Assembly (NCBI GenBank): GCA_029204225.1
Contig: CM055097.1
Location: forward strand, 43,074,858-43,132,857
Length of the DNA stretch: 58,000 bases
From: Diphasiastrum complanatum
Lineage: Eukaryota > Streptophyta > Lycopodiopsida > Lycopodiales > Lycopodiaceae
Reading direction: 5' to 3'
In this document: positions 1 to 12,690 of the stretch, piece by piece
Layout: each line of letters starts with the position of its first letter
Numbering within the stretch: position 1 is the first letter of the stretch
Program-made: the position numbers and the translations under genes
The notes under the pieces: generated by a model
The model's database searches: none
Seen by the model: only the letters and a program-made list of their open reading frames with translations
Told to the model about the DNA's origin: nothing

Positions 1-1242
1 CAAGATATATGACATAAGCACTTGTAGATTTTTGATCTGCTCTATCACTTGCAAAATCCGAGTCAGAATAGTCAATTATAGAAAGATCTTCACTTTTATA
101 CAACAAACCATAATCAAAAGTTGAGGATATGCATCTAAGCACTCTCTTGGCCATTTTTCAATGATGAATAGTAGGATTTTGCATAGCTTGGCTCAACTTA
201 TGAACACTAAAACTTATGTCAGGTCTAGTTATTATGAGCCAAATTAAGGAGCCTATAAGACTCCTAAAAAGAGTGATGTCCACAAAGGATCTTTCATCAC
301 ATTTGTTAGGGTCTTTTACAATTTGCTCCATAGGAGTTTCTATACTCTTACAATCTAACATATTGAACTTTTTTAACATTGAAAGAGCATACTTGGATTG
401 ACATACAAAAGCTTTATCTTTAAGAAAGTCAATCTCTAATCTTGATATGTAGTGAATTTTTCCAAGATCTTGCATCTTGAACTCTTTTCCAAGTGCAATC
501 TTGGTTTCCTCAACTAACTTGATACAACTTCCTGTTAGAATGATATCATCAACATAAATAAGAAGGATGACAATATCTCTATAAAAAAACTTGACATACA
601 AGGAAGGATCATAGAACTAAGATTAAATCCTAGTGACACAAGAAATGTGTTAAGTCGAGAATATCACGACCTTGGAGCTTGCTTTAGTCCATATAGACTT
701 TTGAAGAGCAAGCAAACTTTGTCTTTGTCATGGATGAACCCAATAGGCTGATCCATATAAATCTCTTCTTCTAGATATCCATTTAAAAATGCATTAGAGA
801 CATCTAGTTGAAAAACTTGCCAATTGAAAAAGCAAGCAATAGAAATTATGATTCTAATTGATACCATCTTTGCAACTGGAGCAAAAGTTTTCTCATAATC
901 AAGTCCATAAACTTGAGTGAAACCCTTTGCACAAAGAATAGCCTTGTACTTGTTGATTGTGCCATTTTGATTATACTTGACTTGAAAAACCCACTTGCAA
1001 CCAATGGATGGAAGATCCACAAGCTCCCATGTCTTGTTGGCCATCAAAGCATCATATTCCTCCTTCATGGCAAGAAACCATTCCTTCCAATTGAGTGCAT
1101 CATATACATCCTTTGGCTCCTCATGTGAAATAAAATAAGCACAATTAGTGGAGTTGAGTTCCACTTGCTTGCCTCTATCTTCATATGTAAGCCTCCTAGG
1201 CTCGGATCTTTGAGGTGACTCCTCCTCAATTCTCGGCCCCAT
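1..1242 (-). pseudogene. Reverse transcriptase / start of RNase H, copia pol remnant
   Basis: In the family this part of pol copies genomic RNA to DNA in the cytoplasmic particle. Bases 664-1242 encode the RT N-terminal part (EEYDALMANKTWELVDLP, then KWVFQVKYN and FLNGYLEEEIYMDQP). Bases 158-601 encode the palm with the catalytic YVDD, followed by the RT-to-RNase H connection (RSLIGSLIWLIITRPDISF). Bases 1-157 continue into RNase H (DSDFASDRAD). A frame break near 602-663 separates the blocks. The catalytic Asp pair survives but the reading frame does not. Confidence 0.88.
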
Positions 1243-2410
1243 CTTCCATGATAGTCTTCAAGGATGATGATTGGAGTATCTTTTTGAGAATCTTTGAACT
1301 CGGCCTCCTCAAGAATGTATTTTTGATCCTCATGGAATATAACATCCCTACTCTCAATTGTAGTTGAGGTAGAGGGAACATAGATTCTATAAGCTTTCTT
1401 GTTGGATGCATATCCAACCATGATCCCTTTGATAGAATTAGGATCATCTCTTTTCCTTGTTTCCAAGGGTACATGAACAAATCAAGCACATCCAAAAACT
1501 CTAAGGTTATCTACCTTAGGTTTCTTCTTAAACAAGACTTCATAAGGTGATTTTCCAGCAAGTGCATTGTGAGGTAATCTATTGCACAAATAGTTTGCAC
1601 AATTTATTGCTTCACCCCAATATTCAATAGGCAAAGAAGCTTCAACTCGAATTGCTTTAGCACATTCACATAAAGATCAATTTTTCCTCTCAGCAACTCC
1701 ATTATGAGATGGAGAATAAGCACAAGAAAACTCTCTCTTTATTCCTTCACCTTCACAATATTTGTAAAACTTGTTGGAGATGTATTCACCTCCTCCATCA
1801 CATCTTAAAGGTTTAACTCTGAAAGAAAACTATTTCTCAACATTAGCTTTGAAGATTAGGAAGTGATCAAATACCATAGCTTTTGAAAAAAGTAGATACA
1901 ACCAAGTATATCTTGTAAAGTCATCAATAAAGGTGACAAAACATGTTGCACCACCAATACTTTTAGAAGAAGAAAAATGAACATCCGAGTGTATAAGCTC
2001 CAAAGGACTTGATAAAAGACTTTTGATATGGCTTTCTATGTGATTTTGTAATAGCACAAGCCTCACAAGGCTTGAAATCTTTGGAAAGTGATTTTGGAAG
2101 GCCAATAGCCTTCTCTTTCTTGACCGTAGAAGACATAGACTTAAAGTTAGGATGCCCCAACCTTCTATGCCACAACTCCTCCTTAGATAATAGAGCAACT
2201 TCACAAAAGTTTGCATTCTCATACAAATTCGACTTGAAAATTCCACCATATCTAGATCCATTAGCTAGGACCTCATCATTTTTCTTGATAAAGCAAGTAT
2301 TGGAATTGAACTTTACATCACAACCACTATCAAGCAACTTTCCAACACTAATCAAGCTCTTTGTAAGTTTAGGAATGAAAAGAACATTGGAAAGTGAAAG
2401 CATGTGGGGA
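1243..2410 (-). pseudogene. Integrase remnant, copia pol
   Basis: The minus strand encodes the HHCC zinc-binding region (LWHRRLGHPNFKSM, then CEACAITKSHRKPY) at about 2050-2200. The rve core follows at 1830-2040 (HSDVHF, FIDDFTRYTWLYLL). The C-terminal part is at 1226-1495 (KRDDPNSIKGIMVGY, ESRDVIFHEDQKYILEEAEF). At least three frame changes interrupt it. Upstream, where protease should be, LTR sequence begins. Confidence 0.87.
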
Positions 2411-3161
2411 TGATCCACAAGTATGATAGATCTTATTAAGCTTTATGATTAACACAATAATTTGATTCTAGATTGAATAGCAAGATCTAGTATAGAACTT
2501 ATGGCTTAACCACAATCTAGCATGCTAAGAATCAGAGAATGATAGCAATGAATCATAAATGAGCAAAAGTACAAAAAATTTGTGTATGAGCATTAGCCTC
2601 AACACGAGTTAGAGAGAGAAAATGAGAGAGATATCAAGCAAAAATGGTGTAGATCCAAAATGGCATGAGATAGCTACAAAGCTGGTTCTTCATAAAAAAT
2701 TATGAGAAGAGCTACACATATTTATGGAGTTTGAGGTAGATCGAGGTAGAACCACATCCATCCACCTTTCAATGACATCTAAAGTAAAAACTAGAGTCTA
2801 AGTGACATTTGTCACATCTCATGCATGTATTTTCGCCTGCTTTTACCAAGTGTCCTAGTTCTAACTAGAATTGTACAAATCATCATGCACGTGTCCATTT
2901 CACTTTGTGCATGCCTTGCATGTCACTATGGATCACTTACGATAAATGCATGTGATATGCCACGAGTTTCTACAAGCATAATATTGCTATTTCTAAGTCT
3001 ACAATCTATATGCAAGTTGTAATCATCCAACTAGATATGACATATCCATGTAGCTCGAGTTCTATCTAGGCCAAAAATTGGCATTTACATTTATGAACCA
3101 ACATAATTGCATAGTTTGTAGCAAGACTAAAGTCAAGATGGATTATTTTTCAATTTCAACA
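2411..3161 (-). repeat. 5' LTR of element A (about 750 bp, one end eroded)
   Basis: It aligns along its length with the LTRs of D at 27784-28574 and 32829-33587: the same blocks with CACAATCTAGCATGCTAA, AACACGAGTTAGAGAGAG and TGCATGCCTTGCATGTCACT occur in the same order. Its outer end matches the D terminus (TGTT on the minus strand, at 3161). The inner 30 or so bases expected next to the primer site are lost at the junction with integrase. An AT-rich TATA-like stretch lies near 2710-2725. Confidence 0.82.
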
Positions 3162-4135
3162 TATGTATGCGGGTTCTCTCGACGTGCAGCACTGGATGGA
3201 ATAGACGACATGCAAGATAGAGAGTCCATTCGGCGATACTGGACCACGTCTCGAAAATGCCAAAAAGTAGTCCATTTATTGTGCTCTAGTGGCGTTCCTC
3301 CCGGCATGAAGGGCGTGTTCAAGCATATGATGTCGAAATTGAGCAACAACTAGTCCAGTGGGTTTGTATTGAATGGACACCTACTGTCCAAGGTTTTGAC
3401 TATTTTTGACTGAATCCAACCAATTCATGGCTCGACGGGCCTAGAATCCTAGGGCTGCATTTAGGATTTTTGGTTCGGATGCATGTTTTGCTGTGAGCGT
3501 TTGGAGCCTGGTTTAGTCCTGTGGGTTCGTCTTAGTGTGTAGCACAGGACAAAACAAAGGTTTTGAAGAACGGACTTCATTTTGGACCAATTCTCGAGAA
3601 TGTTAAAAAGTAGTCCATTGAGTGGCATTCCCTCCGACAAAAAGGGCGCCTTTGGACAAACGGCGTCAGAATTGAGCTGCAAATGAACTTGTGGGTTCAT
3701 GTCGAGCCTACAAACACGTGGACACCTCCTGTCCAAAGTTTTAACCATTTTTTTACTGAATTCGACCAATTTCTGGCTCGACGGGCCTTGTTCAAGGTTT
3801 CTAGTTCAGACACACCTATTTTTGTGAGTACTGAACCGTTTGGATTCTGATTTAGTCATGTAGTCATCTCGACATGCAGCACAGGATGGAACAACGGGCC
3901 TCAAAAAATGGACTTCGTCCGGCAACACTAGACCAATTCTTGGGAATGTTGGAAAATAGTCCCTTTAGTGGCATTCCCCTCGGTAGAAAAGGCATTTTCG
4001 GACAAACAACATCGAAATTGAGCTACAAATGAACCTGCGGGTTCGTGTTGAGCCCACAAACCTGTGGACACCTCGCATTTGATATTTAGACTATTTTTTT
4101 ACTGAATCCAACCAATTTCTGGCTCGATGGACTTG
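3162..4135. repeat. Degenerate tandem array, about 345-bp unit, three copies
   Basis: Landmarks recur at regular spacing: a GGCTCGACGGGCC-like block at about 3431, 3774 and 4122; a CAGCAC(A/T)GGA block at about 3187, 3541 and 3879; and a block around AAAAAGTAGTCCATT about once per unit. Units differ by many substitutions, so the array is old. No coding frame is shared between units. Confidence 0.75.
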
Positions 4136-4139
4136 TGTA

Positions 4140-5610
4140 GCTGGCCTATAGGCATGTCATAGGTCTGATATCTACCAAGCTTGTCGCAGACTGCCACGTG
4201 ACAAGCCATGTACCATATAGGCCTGAGTGGACCCAGAGAGAGAGATATAGAGAGGTGGGCTCAAAAGTTGACACATGGCAAGCCATGTAGGCCTACCATA
4301 GGCTTGCATGGCAGACCACATAGGCATGGCATAGGCCTCATGTCTGCCATGCAAGCAGTTTGTAGGTTGCCACATTGGCTTGCCAAAGGCTTGTGTAGCA
4401 AGTCAACTAGGCTCTGCCACATAGGCTTGAGTGGACATAGAGAGAGAAAGAGGTGGGGCTCGCAAGCTACCACGTGGCAAGCCACGTAGGCCTGCCACAT
4501 GGAAAATCATGTAGGGTTGATACTTCCCATGTAGGACTACCATAGGCTTGTGTAGCAAGCCACATAGGCATGTCATAGATCTACTATCTGCCAATCTTGT
4601 CGTAAGCTACCATGTGGAAAGCCATGTAGGTCTACCACGTAGCAAGTCTTGCAAGCTTAGGGTTTGTCATGTGGCAAACCACGTAGGTCTAACATAGGCT
4701 TGTGTGGCAAGCCAACCAGACTTTGCCACGTAGGCTTGAGTGGACCTAGAGAGAGGCGGCTCAAAAGCTACCATGTGGCAAGCCATGTAGGCCTACCATA
4801 GGCTTGTGTGGCTTGCCAAATGGCCTATAGGCCTACTATCTACCAAGTCTGTCATAGGCTGCCACGTGGCAAATCATAGGCTATCTACCAAGCTTGTCAT
4901 AGGCTGCCATGTGGAAAATCATGCAGGCTTGGGGCTAGCCATGTGGCAAGCCACGTCGGCCCATTATAGGCTGGCAAGCCAACCAGGCTCTACCTACATG
5001 GTCTGCTATCTGCTAAGCCTGTCGCACACTGCCACGTGGCAAGCCACATAGGTTTGCCACATGGCAAATCATGCAGGCTTGAGGTTTGCCATGTGGCAAG
5101 TATGTAGGCCTACCATAGGCTTGTATGGCAAGCCAACCAGGCTCTGCCACGTAGGTTTGAGTGGACCTAGAGAGAGATATATAGGTGGGCTCGAAAGTTG
5201 CCACACAGGCCTACCATAGGCTTGCATGGCAGGCCACATAAACATGGCATAGGTTTGATGTCTACATGCAAGCATGTCGCAAGCTACCACATAGGCTTGC
5301 CATAGGCTTGTGTGGCAAGCCAACTGAGCTTTGCCATGTAGGGTTGAGTGGACCTAGAGAGAGAGAGAGCTAGGGCACAAGTTGCCACGTGGCAAGCCAC
5401 GTAGGCATGTCATGAGACAAACCACGCAGGCTTGGGACTTGCCATGTGGCAAGCCATGTAGGCCTATCATAGGCTTGTGTGGCAGGTCATATAGGCATGA
5501 CATAGGCTTATGTCTGCCATGTAGGCATGTTGCAGTCTATCACATAGGCTTGACATAGGCTTGTGTGGCAAGCCAACTAAGCTATGCACCACGTAGGTCT
5601 GCCATGCAGG
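4140..5610. repeat. Satellite-like array rich in CCACGTGG-type palindromes
   Basis: Short modules such as GCCACGTGGCAAGCCACGTAGG, GCCTACCATAGGCTTG and GTGTGGCAAGCCAA are shuffled across 1.45 kb. A marker module (GAGTGGACCTAGAGAGAG and variants) occurs near 4222, 4430, 4738, 5161 and 5348, so spacing is irregular at roughly 190-420 bp. CCACGTGG or one-base variants recur many times. Open frames here are low-information products of the repeat. Confidence 0.78.
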
Positions 5611-5611
5611 C

Positions 5612-6250
<639 letters not shown>

Positions 6251-6279
6251 CGATGATTTTTTCGATCTAGGTGGCGGTG

Positions 6280-6935
<656 letters not shown>

Positions 6936-7019
6936 ACCGTGGGTGTGAGAGAGAGAGAAACCGTGAGAACCGTGAGTGAGAGAGAGGAACCGTGTGAACC
7001 GTGAGTCATGTGGGTGCAC

Positions 7020-7910
7020 AATCTTCATGGATTGCTTTAACCCTCAAGCAACATTCTAACCACAAAGGATTCAGCACATAAATATTTTTTTATTCAAAAA
7101 GTCTAACTTTGAATATGAATTGGCAAAACTGTAACTAAAATGCTTACTGCGCACAATGGCTTCCAAGAGCAAGGAAATCATCTTGAAACATATGGCGCAA
7201 AGGCATCAGTGCCTGAATTTCTGCACGTAAGCAGGAATCTAGAGCAACTATATCATATAGCAAGTGATGCAGATTGTCCGCCATGTCCTCGTACATAAAC
7301 CATGGATATTCCCAGAAGAATTTACCGTGTTAAGGCTCGAATCTCATAGCAGCCCTCTGTCCATTGTTTATGAATTTGTATTCTTCTAGAATAGAGAAAT
7401 TATACATAGAACACGACTACCAGAATAATCTGACCTCTAAGCACTATACATGTCGTTGAGGATTTAAACTCTTAAATTTCTTTGTTATGCATGAGTGCCA
7501 TACCGCCATCACATCTGTTTGAGAAACACCAAATCGCCACAGTTTTTTATTCCTCCTTCTAAAACTTCCAATCATCTCCTTATCTCTTAATCGTTTCCAT
7601 TTCTGTGAAGCAGCAATAATTGGTGATCGTCCTTGAGCAGCAGGACAGGCACTCGACTTTTTCTCTTTTTCTCTTCATAATTTGCATCAGCTAGATTCTG
7701 GAAACGCTATTTTTCCTCTTTAAATCTCATCATAAGTCTGTGTGTGAAGGATTAGTGCGCCTCTCATCACTTTGCATCTCATCTCTAAGAGTTTTTCTGA
7801 TTTTGGTCGGTGGTGCTGTGCATTGAAGAATAGAGTTTGAGCGGAGGTGAGGTGAGGATGCTGCGTCGCATCATAGGTTGAAGCTCTATTCTCTTGAGAT
7901 TTTGAACGGG
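7020..7910. other. No feature recognised
   Basis: AT-rich, roughly single-copy-looking sequence without a convincing reading frame, RNA gene or repeat. A decayed host gene or its intron cannot be excluded. Confidence 0.4.
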
Positions 7911-7913
7911 ATT

Positions 7914-8180
7914 GTTAGGTCGCTACTCACTCTTGCCATCTGATGTTTGTGCAGGATCTGGGGCTATAAGATTCTGCATGACAGTTGTTAGCTTCAATTT
8001 TTTATGCTTTGGATTAGGTCACTGCTCACTCTTGTTGTTTGATGTTTTTGTAACATCTGAAGCTCTAAGATTGTAGTAAGACCGATGTTAGCTTCAAGTT
8101 CTAAAGCTCTGGATCATTAGGTCGTGCTCACTCTTGCTTTTGGATGTCTCTGTAGCATCGTAGGCTCCAAGATTACATAA
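7914..8180. repeat. Three diverged tandem units of about 100 bp
   Basis: TTAGGTC followed by GCTCACTCTTG and a TGATGTTT/GGATGTCT block begins near 7915, 8014 and 8117. Each copy ends in a (C/T)TAAGATT-like block. The spacing of 99 and 103 bp supports tandem duplication. No coding role seen. Confidence 0.7.
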
Positions 8181-8589
8181 CATTGTGATCTCCTCTCAAA
8201 CTCGTTTTTGAGTGTGGAAACTCTGGATAACTGTGGAAACCCATGGGACAACTGGTTTTTTTGCTTGTTCTCAGAAAATGATTTGCATACTTTGATCCAA
8301 ATAGAGAACACTTTTGGCAAAATGGAAGTCAGGACCAATCCTGCCTATCAATCTGGGTTTGGAAGATAAAAGTAATGTTGTGTCTGGTTCTTTGATTCCC
8401 AGAAGCTGGGATGGTTGAGGCCTGCCTTTATTGATGTTGCTTGCCCTTCCCAACAACTCAAGTCCGCTTAAACTGCTGAAACCCTTCTCTTCTACTGGGG
8501 TTTTAGAAAAAAAGATGCATTTGTGGGACTATTCTTGTGGAATAATCATGCACCCTTGATCTGGGATGCTATAACATATGTATCAGTGC

Positions 8590-9200
8590 TTCAACGATGG
8601 ATGTTTCAACAATGGATGTTTCAATGATTTGGTGTTATATCAATGATGGTTTATGCTATAACGATTTGGTGTTATGTTTCAACGATGCTATAACGATGGT
8701 TCAACGATGGATGTTTCTAACGATGGATGTTTCAATGACGGATGCTATAACATAATAACATTATTATTATAATGATGGTTCAACGATGGTGCTATGACAT
8801 CTGTATCAGTGCTTCAACAATGTTTCAACGATGGTTCAACGATGGATGCTATAACATCTCTATCAGTGCTTCAATGATGCTTCAACAATGGTTCAACGAT
8901 GGATGGTTCAAAGATTCGATTTGGTGTTATAATGATGGTTCAACGATTTGGTGTTATAACGATGGTTCAATGATGGATGTTCAACAATTTGGTGATTCGA
9001 TTTGGTGTTATAACGATGGTTCAACGATGCTATAATGATGGTTCAACGATGAATGCTATAACATAATAACATTATTATTATAACGATGGTTCCAACGATG
9101 AATGCTATAACATCCGTATCAGTGCTTCAACGATGTTTCAACGATGGTTCAACGATGGATGCTATAACATCTGTACCAATGCTTCAACGATGGATGGTTC
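8590..9200. repeat. Minisatellite built on TTCAACGATGG
   Basis: Dozens of variants of a 10-16 bp motif (TTCAACGATGG, TATAACGATGG, ATTTGGTGTTATAACGATGG) cover 600 bp. A higher-order unit containing GCTATAACAT and GTATCAGTGCTTCAAC recurs near 8570, 8790, 8850, 9100 and 9165. The plus-strand open frames (QRWFNDG-like repeats) follow the motif and are probably not genes. Confidence 0.85.
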
Positions 9201-10160
9201 AGAGACTTGCCTGTAGAAATACAAAGGAATCTGCCATAGGCAGAAATCGCATTTCAACAAATCGCAACTGCACCGCAAAGGGCCAGCATGCAGTTCATAA
9301 CGATTCCAAGTCTCAAAGGAAGGAAATCGCAACCTTCCAAACCGTAGAGTCAAAGTTGTGACAACCAACGGTAAGGCCGAAATCTTTGATCCATTCTTTT
9401 ACTTGGCAATCTGGAATTTGTAGCATAGCATCCAACGCGAATCAGACTAATGACTCCATAAAATGACTGATTCGGACACTGATTGAGAGCATCCAGCCAC
9501 TGTTACAACAACTTCAATTCATGAACAATCATGTAATTCAGTGAAGTCATCTCATACTTATATTGCGATTCAGAGGAAGGCATTCCATAATATTGCAGTT
9601 AAGACAAAGCCATTCCGTAACATTATGATTTATATGAATGTATTCCATAATATTGTGATTCGAATGTGTTCCATAAAACTATATTTATTCAAAAGTAAGC
9701 ATAATATTACGATGAATTTTTTGTGCCTGTGTTGGAGAGCGTTTTCTCCAAAATTCTTAACATGACTTTCAATAATTTTGATCTGGAATGGATAAGAGAC
9801 AAATCCTTAGATTGCAACCTGTGAAGGTAACGTAGTAGCAAAGGCAAAAGGGCCAGATCCAAGTAGATCCGCAAGCAGGCATATATCTATCTCTCTATTT
9901 TGCTCATGTAGCTCTAAAATTCTTACATCACTATTCAAAAATTAGATACTATTAATTGTTTTGTGTTTCAGGTATGTTCATAAAGGTTCTGCTTCTCTTA
10001 TGAAACAGTGGCAATCTAAACTAGGCATTGTCTTGCAATTGCAATTTAGATAAGTTCATAAAAAATTTGCTTCCTTTTTTAAGCATGGTAATCCAAACTA
10101 GAATTTGTTTTGCAATTTAGTTATGTTCAACTGCTTTTGTGCTCCATTTGGGAGGCTTTG
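9201..10160. other. No gene recognised
   Basis: AT-rich. A short local repeat at 9575-9680 (CATTCCATAATATTG and variants, four copies) is the only structure noticed. Confidence 0.4.
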
Positions 10161-10165
10161 GTTGT

Positions 10166-10645
10166 TCAAAGACAATGTTCAATATGAGGCTCAATGTAAG
10201 GATTTAAAGTTGTCTTCGTCTCTTGATACTTTGCAAGGAAAATCGGAGGATGCTTTTTAGCCTTGCCAAAATCAAAACTGGAAGAAGAGCGTTGAGGTGA
10301 GTATCTAATTCCACTATTGTTTTGCTCTACAATATTGCGTTTGCTCCTCTTTGCTGGCCAATCTACCGGCGGAATAGAAGGACCGAAACTTCTCCATTGG
10401 GGCACACATTCCGTGGAAACCTATTGTGAGAAGCATTCTTGTAAGAGATCTTTAACTTCTGGGGAGCTTGACATCATTCCTTCCTCCCTTAATCTTTCGC
10501 TGCTCCCTTGAGTTGAATCAACGGGAAGTGATTGTTGGAAAATATGAGACTCAGTGTAAGGCTTTAGGTTGCTTGTATAAATGCCTTTTGCTTCCATCGT
10601 GCTCCCACCTTGAACAATATGTGAAAGAGTAGAAACCATATGCAA
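10166..10645 (-). pseudogene. Unrecognised coding trace with one in-frame stop
   Basis: Two minus-strand open segments (10421-10645 and 10166-10405) lie in the same phase and are separated by one TAG near 10420, together about 155 codons. The product contains two similar motifs, NLKPYTESHIF and TLNPYIEPHIEHC, about 115 residues apart, which suggests an internal duplication. DNA around 10190 and 10541 shows the matching repeat. It is hydrophilic, with no membrane segment. I do not recognise the family. Confidence 0.35.
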
Positions 10646-10769
10646 TCTTTATGCATTTAGGTCTACATTCCTGGGAATTATAGAAGGAAGTTGATTGTGG
10701 AGGTAGGGCAGTTTCTGGATGTTGCTCTAATCCATGGAGCTCTGTCCCAACGTGTGAGTCATACCTCAA

Positions 10770-11510
10770 AATGCATTTGCTATTGTTTGGTCCTATGCTG
10801 CTGAGAATATTTGTCGCATTTTTGTTTGATCACATAATAGTTATGCCAAACAGGCACCTCCTTCTTCGGCCTTGATGGTGATAAAACAAGAGAACAAATA
10901 TTGTTTCCAAATTCAAATACTTAGTGCAGAAGCTCTTGGTTGAAGTCTAAGAAAGCTACTTGAATAGTTTGGGCATTCTCAAGCTTTCATTATTTTTTTT
11001 CTCTCAGTTAAAGCTATTCTTCACGTATCACATCCAACCAATTGTCATATAGGAATCATGAAACAAAGTTTGATTTCAAAGATTAGCACGCAATATTGTA
11101 AAATCTTGGCACCATCTATTGATTTTAGATTGGCAGCACGAAATGCTATTTTGACATGTTAGATCATTTTAATTTTTTCTCTTCTTACTCTTCTATTTGC
11201 ATGTAACCTCAAAATTGTGGATTCCTATCTTAGTAAAACATGACTTAAAGAAGATTCGATGCATGGACGATCTGTTAAATAGTTCTTTGCCACCAAACAT
11301 GATCTGCAACAAACATATAAAACTCAAATTATGCTTAATAAATTGATAATGCATATTATCAAATGCAAATGAAACTTGTATGACCAATACAAATCAAATA
11401 AACTGTTTATAAGAAAACATAGCTAAATGCTCGATCATTTTTTTTTATTGTCGCTATGTGTAGATAAGTCATCAATATTCTTCATCGGTAATCTCTTTCT
11501 TTTTCTAATC
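10770..11510. other. No gene recognised
   Basis: AT-rich, with short open frames of unconvincing composition. Nothing further supported. Confidence 0.4.
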
Positions 11511-11513
11511 ATC

Positions 11514-11830
11514 ATTGTTTATTGATAACTTTTATATTAACAATAGATTTTAAACTGTCGGATCACAATTCCTTTATGGATTCTAACATTTCTTGGTTTG
11601 ATCCCTTAAGAGTAGTGGCTGTAGCATTCAACTCTGATATAGCATGCTTGAGTGCATTGTTTAACAACAAATTTCATTGATAACTTTTATATCAACAACA
11701 GATTTTAAGTTGTTGGATCGCAACTTCTCCATGGATTCTAACATTTATTGGTTTGATCCCTAAAGAGTAGTGATTGTAGCATTCAACTCTGATATAACAT
11801 GCTTGAGTGCATTGTTTTCAGCACTAGTGT
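11514..11830. repeat. Tandem duplication, two units of about 158 bp
   Basis: Unit 1 (about 11514-11672) and unit 2 (about 11673-11830) share TTGATAACTTTTATAT, GGATTCTAACATTT, TTGGTTTGATCCC, AGAGTAGTG and GTAGCATTCAACTCTGATATA in order. On the minus strand the duplicated block covers the last codons and 3' flank of the 11760-12197 frame. Confidence 0.85.
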
Positions 11831-12197
11831 ATTGCACATAATGAAACAATTGTTGATTTGCACATTGCAATTGTTGATTAGCAAACTGTAATTGCTGATT
11901 AAGACAAGATATGCTATGCATTCCAATATCACGCAACCTTTGACAATATCCAAGTAATTCGCTATTTCTTTCACATACAAATCTAAGAAGATGAGTTATG
12001 GACTTAAAATCTGGACACAAATTGGTAGCTAGATCATTAGGATAAATTGATCCATGCACCCACAAATCTATATTCTTATGATCATTCATTCTCAATTCTC
12101 TAACTATTGCAGCAACATTCTCCACAACTTTCGAATTTTTCTTAATAATTGGAGTGCATTCCATAGGAAGTGCAACATGCAAATGGAACATTGCCAT
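11760..12197 (-). CDS. Hypothetical 145-residue protein, C-terminal coiled coil
   Basis: The longest clean non-transposon-like frame in this part of the window. It starts MAMFHLHVALPMEC. The N-terminal half is mixed and globular-looking (residues 25-90, including ELRMNDHKNIDLWVHGS). The C-terminal half has repeated QLQFANQQLQCANQQL-type spacing and ends in ALKHVISELNATITTL, suggesting a coiled coil. I do not recognise the family. Its last codons are duplicated downstream, so the natural end could once have been longer. It could be an exon of a larger gene or a transposon accessory protein. Confidence 0.4.
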   Translation of the reverse strand: MAMFHLHVALPMECTPIIKKNSKVVENVAAIVRELRMNDHKNIDLWVHGSIYPNDLATNLCPDFKSITHLLRFVCERNSELLGYCQRLRDIGMHSISCLNQQLQFANQQLQCANQQLFHYVQYTSAENNALKHVISELNATITTL

Positions 12198-12690
12198 TGT
12201 TGAAAGCTACAATTCATAAATGCTGCAAACTACAATAAGTCAAACTGAATAGATCTAGCATACCTTACTTTTGTAATGTCTATGTCGCGCTGAAAAATCG
12301 TCCCACCTCATATTTCACTATAAAGCATACAAATATTTCAAAAGTGCTCATTGTACTCCCACTTCAGTTTTTGCTTTTCCCACTTCAGTTTTTGCAGTGA
12401 GCAAACCAAGATTTAAAGTCTTAAAGCTCTAGCCCCAAATTTTGAGATGAGCATGCAGAGAAGTTATTACATCTCATGCTTAACTAACTAATGTCTAAAG
12501 TTAACCATATCAGTTAAACGTCAGACATGGCCGGAAAACGGTGACCAAAAGTTACCGATTTGCATTCTCTCTCTACATAATCTCTCTCTAAAAGTAAAAT
12601 TTCTTAAAGGGCCCATTTTGAGCCCATATTTCTCCTAATGTTACCTTATTCAACCCCTTGTAGTCCACACACATTAGGAATCCTCCATCA
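12198..12690. other. No gene recognised
   Basis: Between the small frame and the probable LTR of element B. A local direct repeat (CCCACTTCAGTTTTTGC, twice near 12358-12390) is the only structure noted. Confidence 0.4.

Larger units (their letters stand above)
1..3161 (-). mobile_element. Degenerate Ty1/copia retrotransposon A, left end outside window
   Basis: On the minus strand the order is LTR (2411-3161), integrase, reverse transcriptase, RNase H start, the normal copia order. Gag, protease and the primer site are missing: the integrase zone runs straight into LTR sequence near 2411. It belongs to the same family as element D at 27784-33587, whose integrase, RT and LTR it matches closely. 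Several frameshifts and stops make it inactive. The 3' LTR would lie left of base 1. Confidence 0.88.

Noticed and set aside
216-2413. Plus-strand open frames in element A
   Set aside because: They are the antisense of clearly identified copia domains.
3162-5610. CRISPR array
   Set aside because: Repeats are long, diverged and irregular, with no uniform spacers, and the DNA is clearly eukaryotic.
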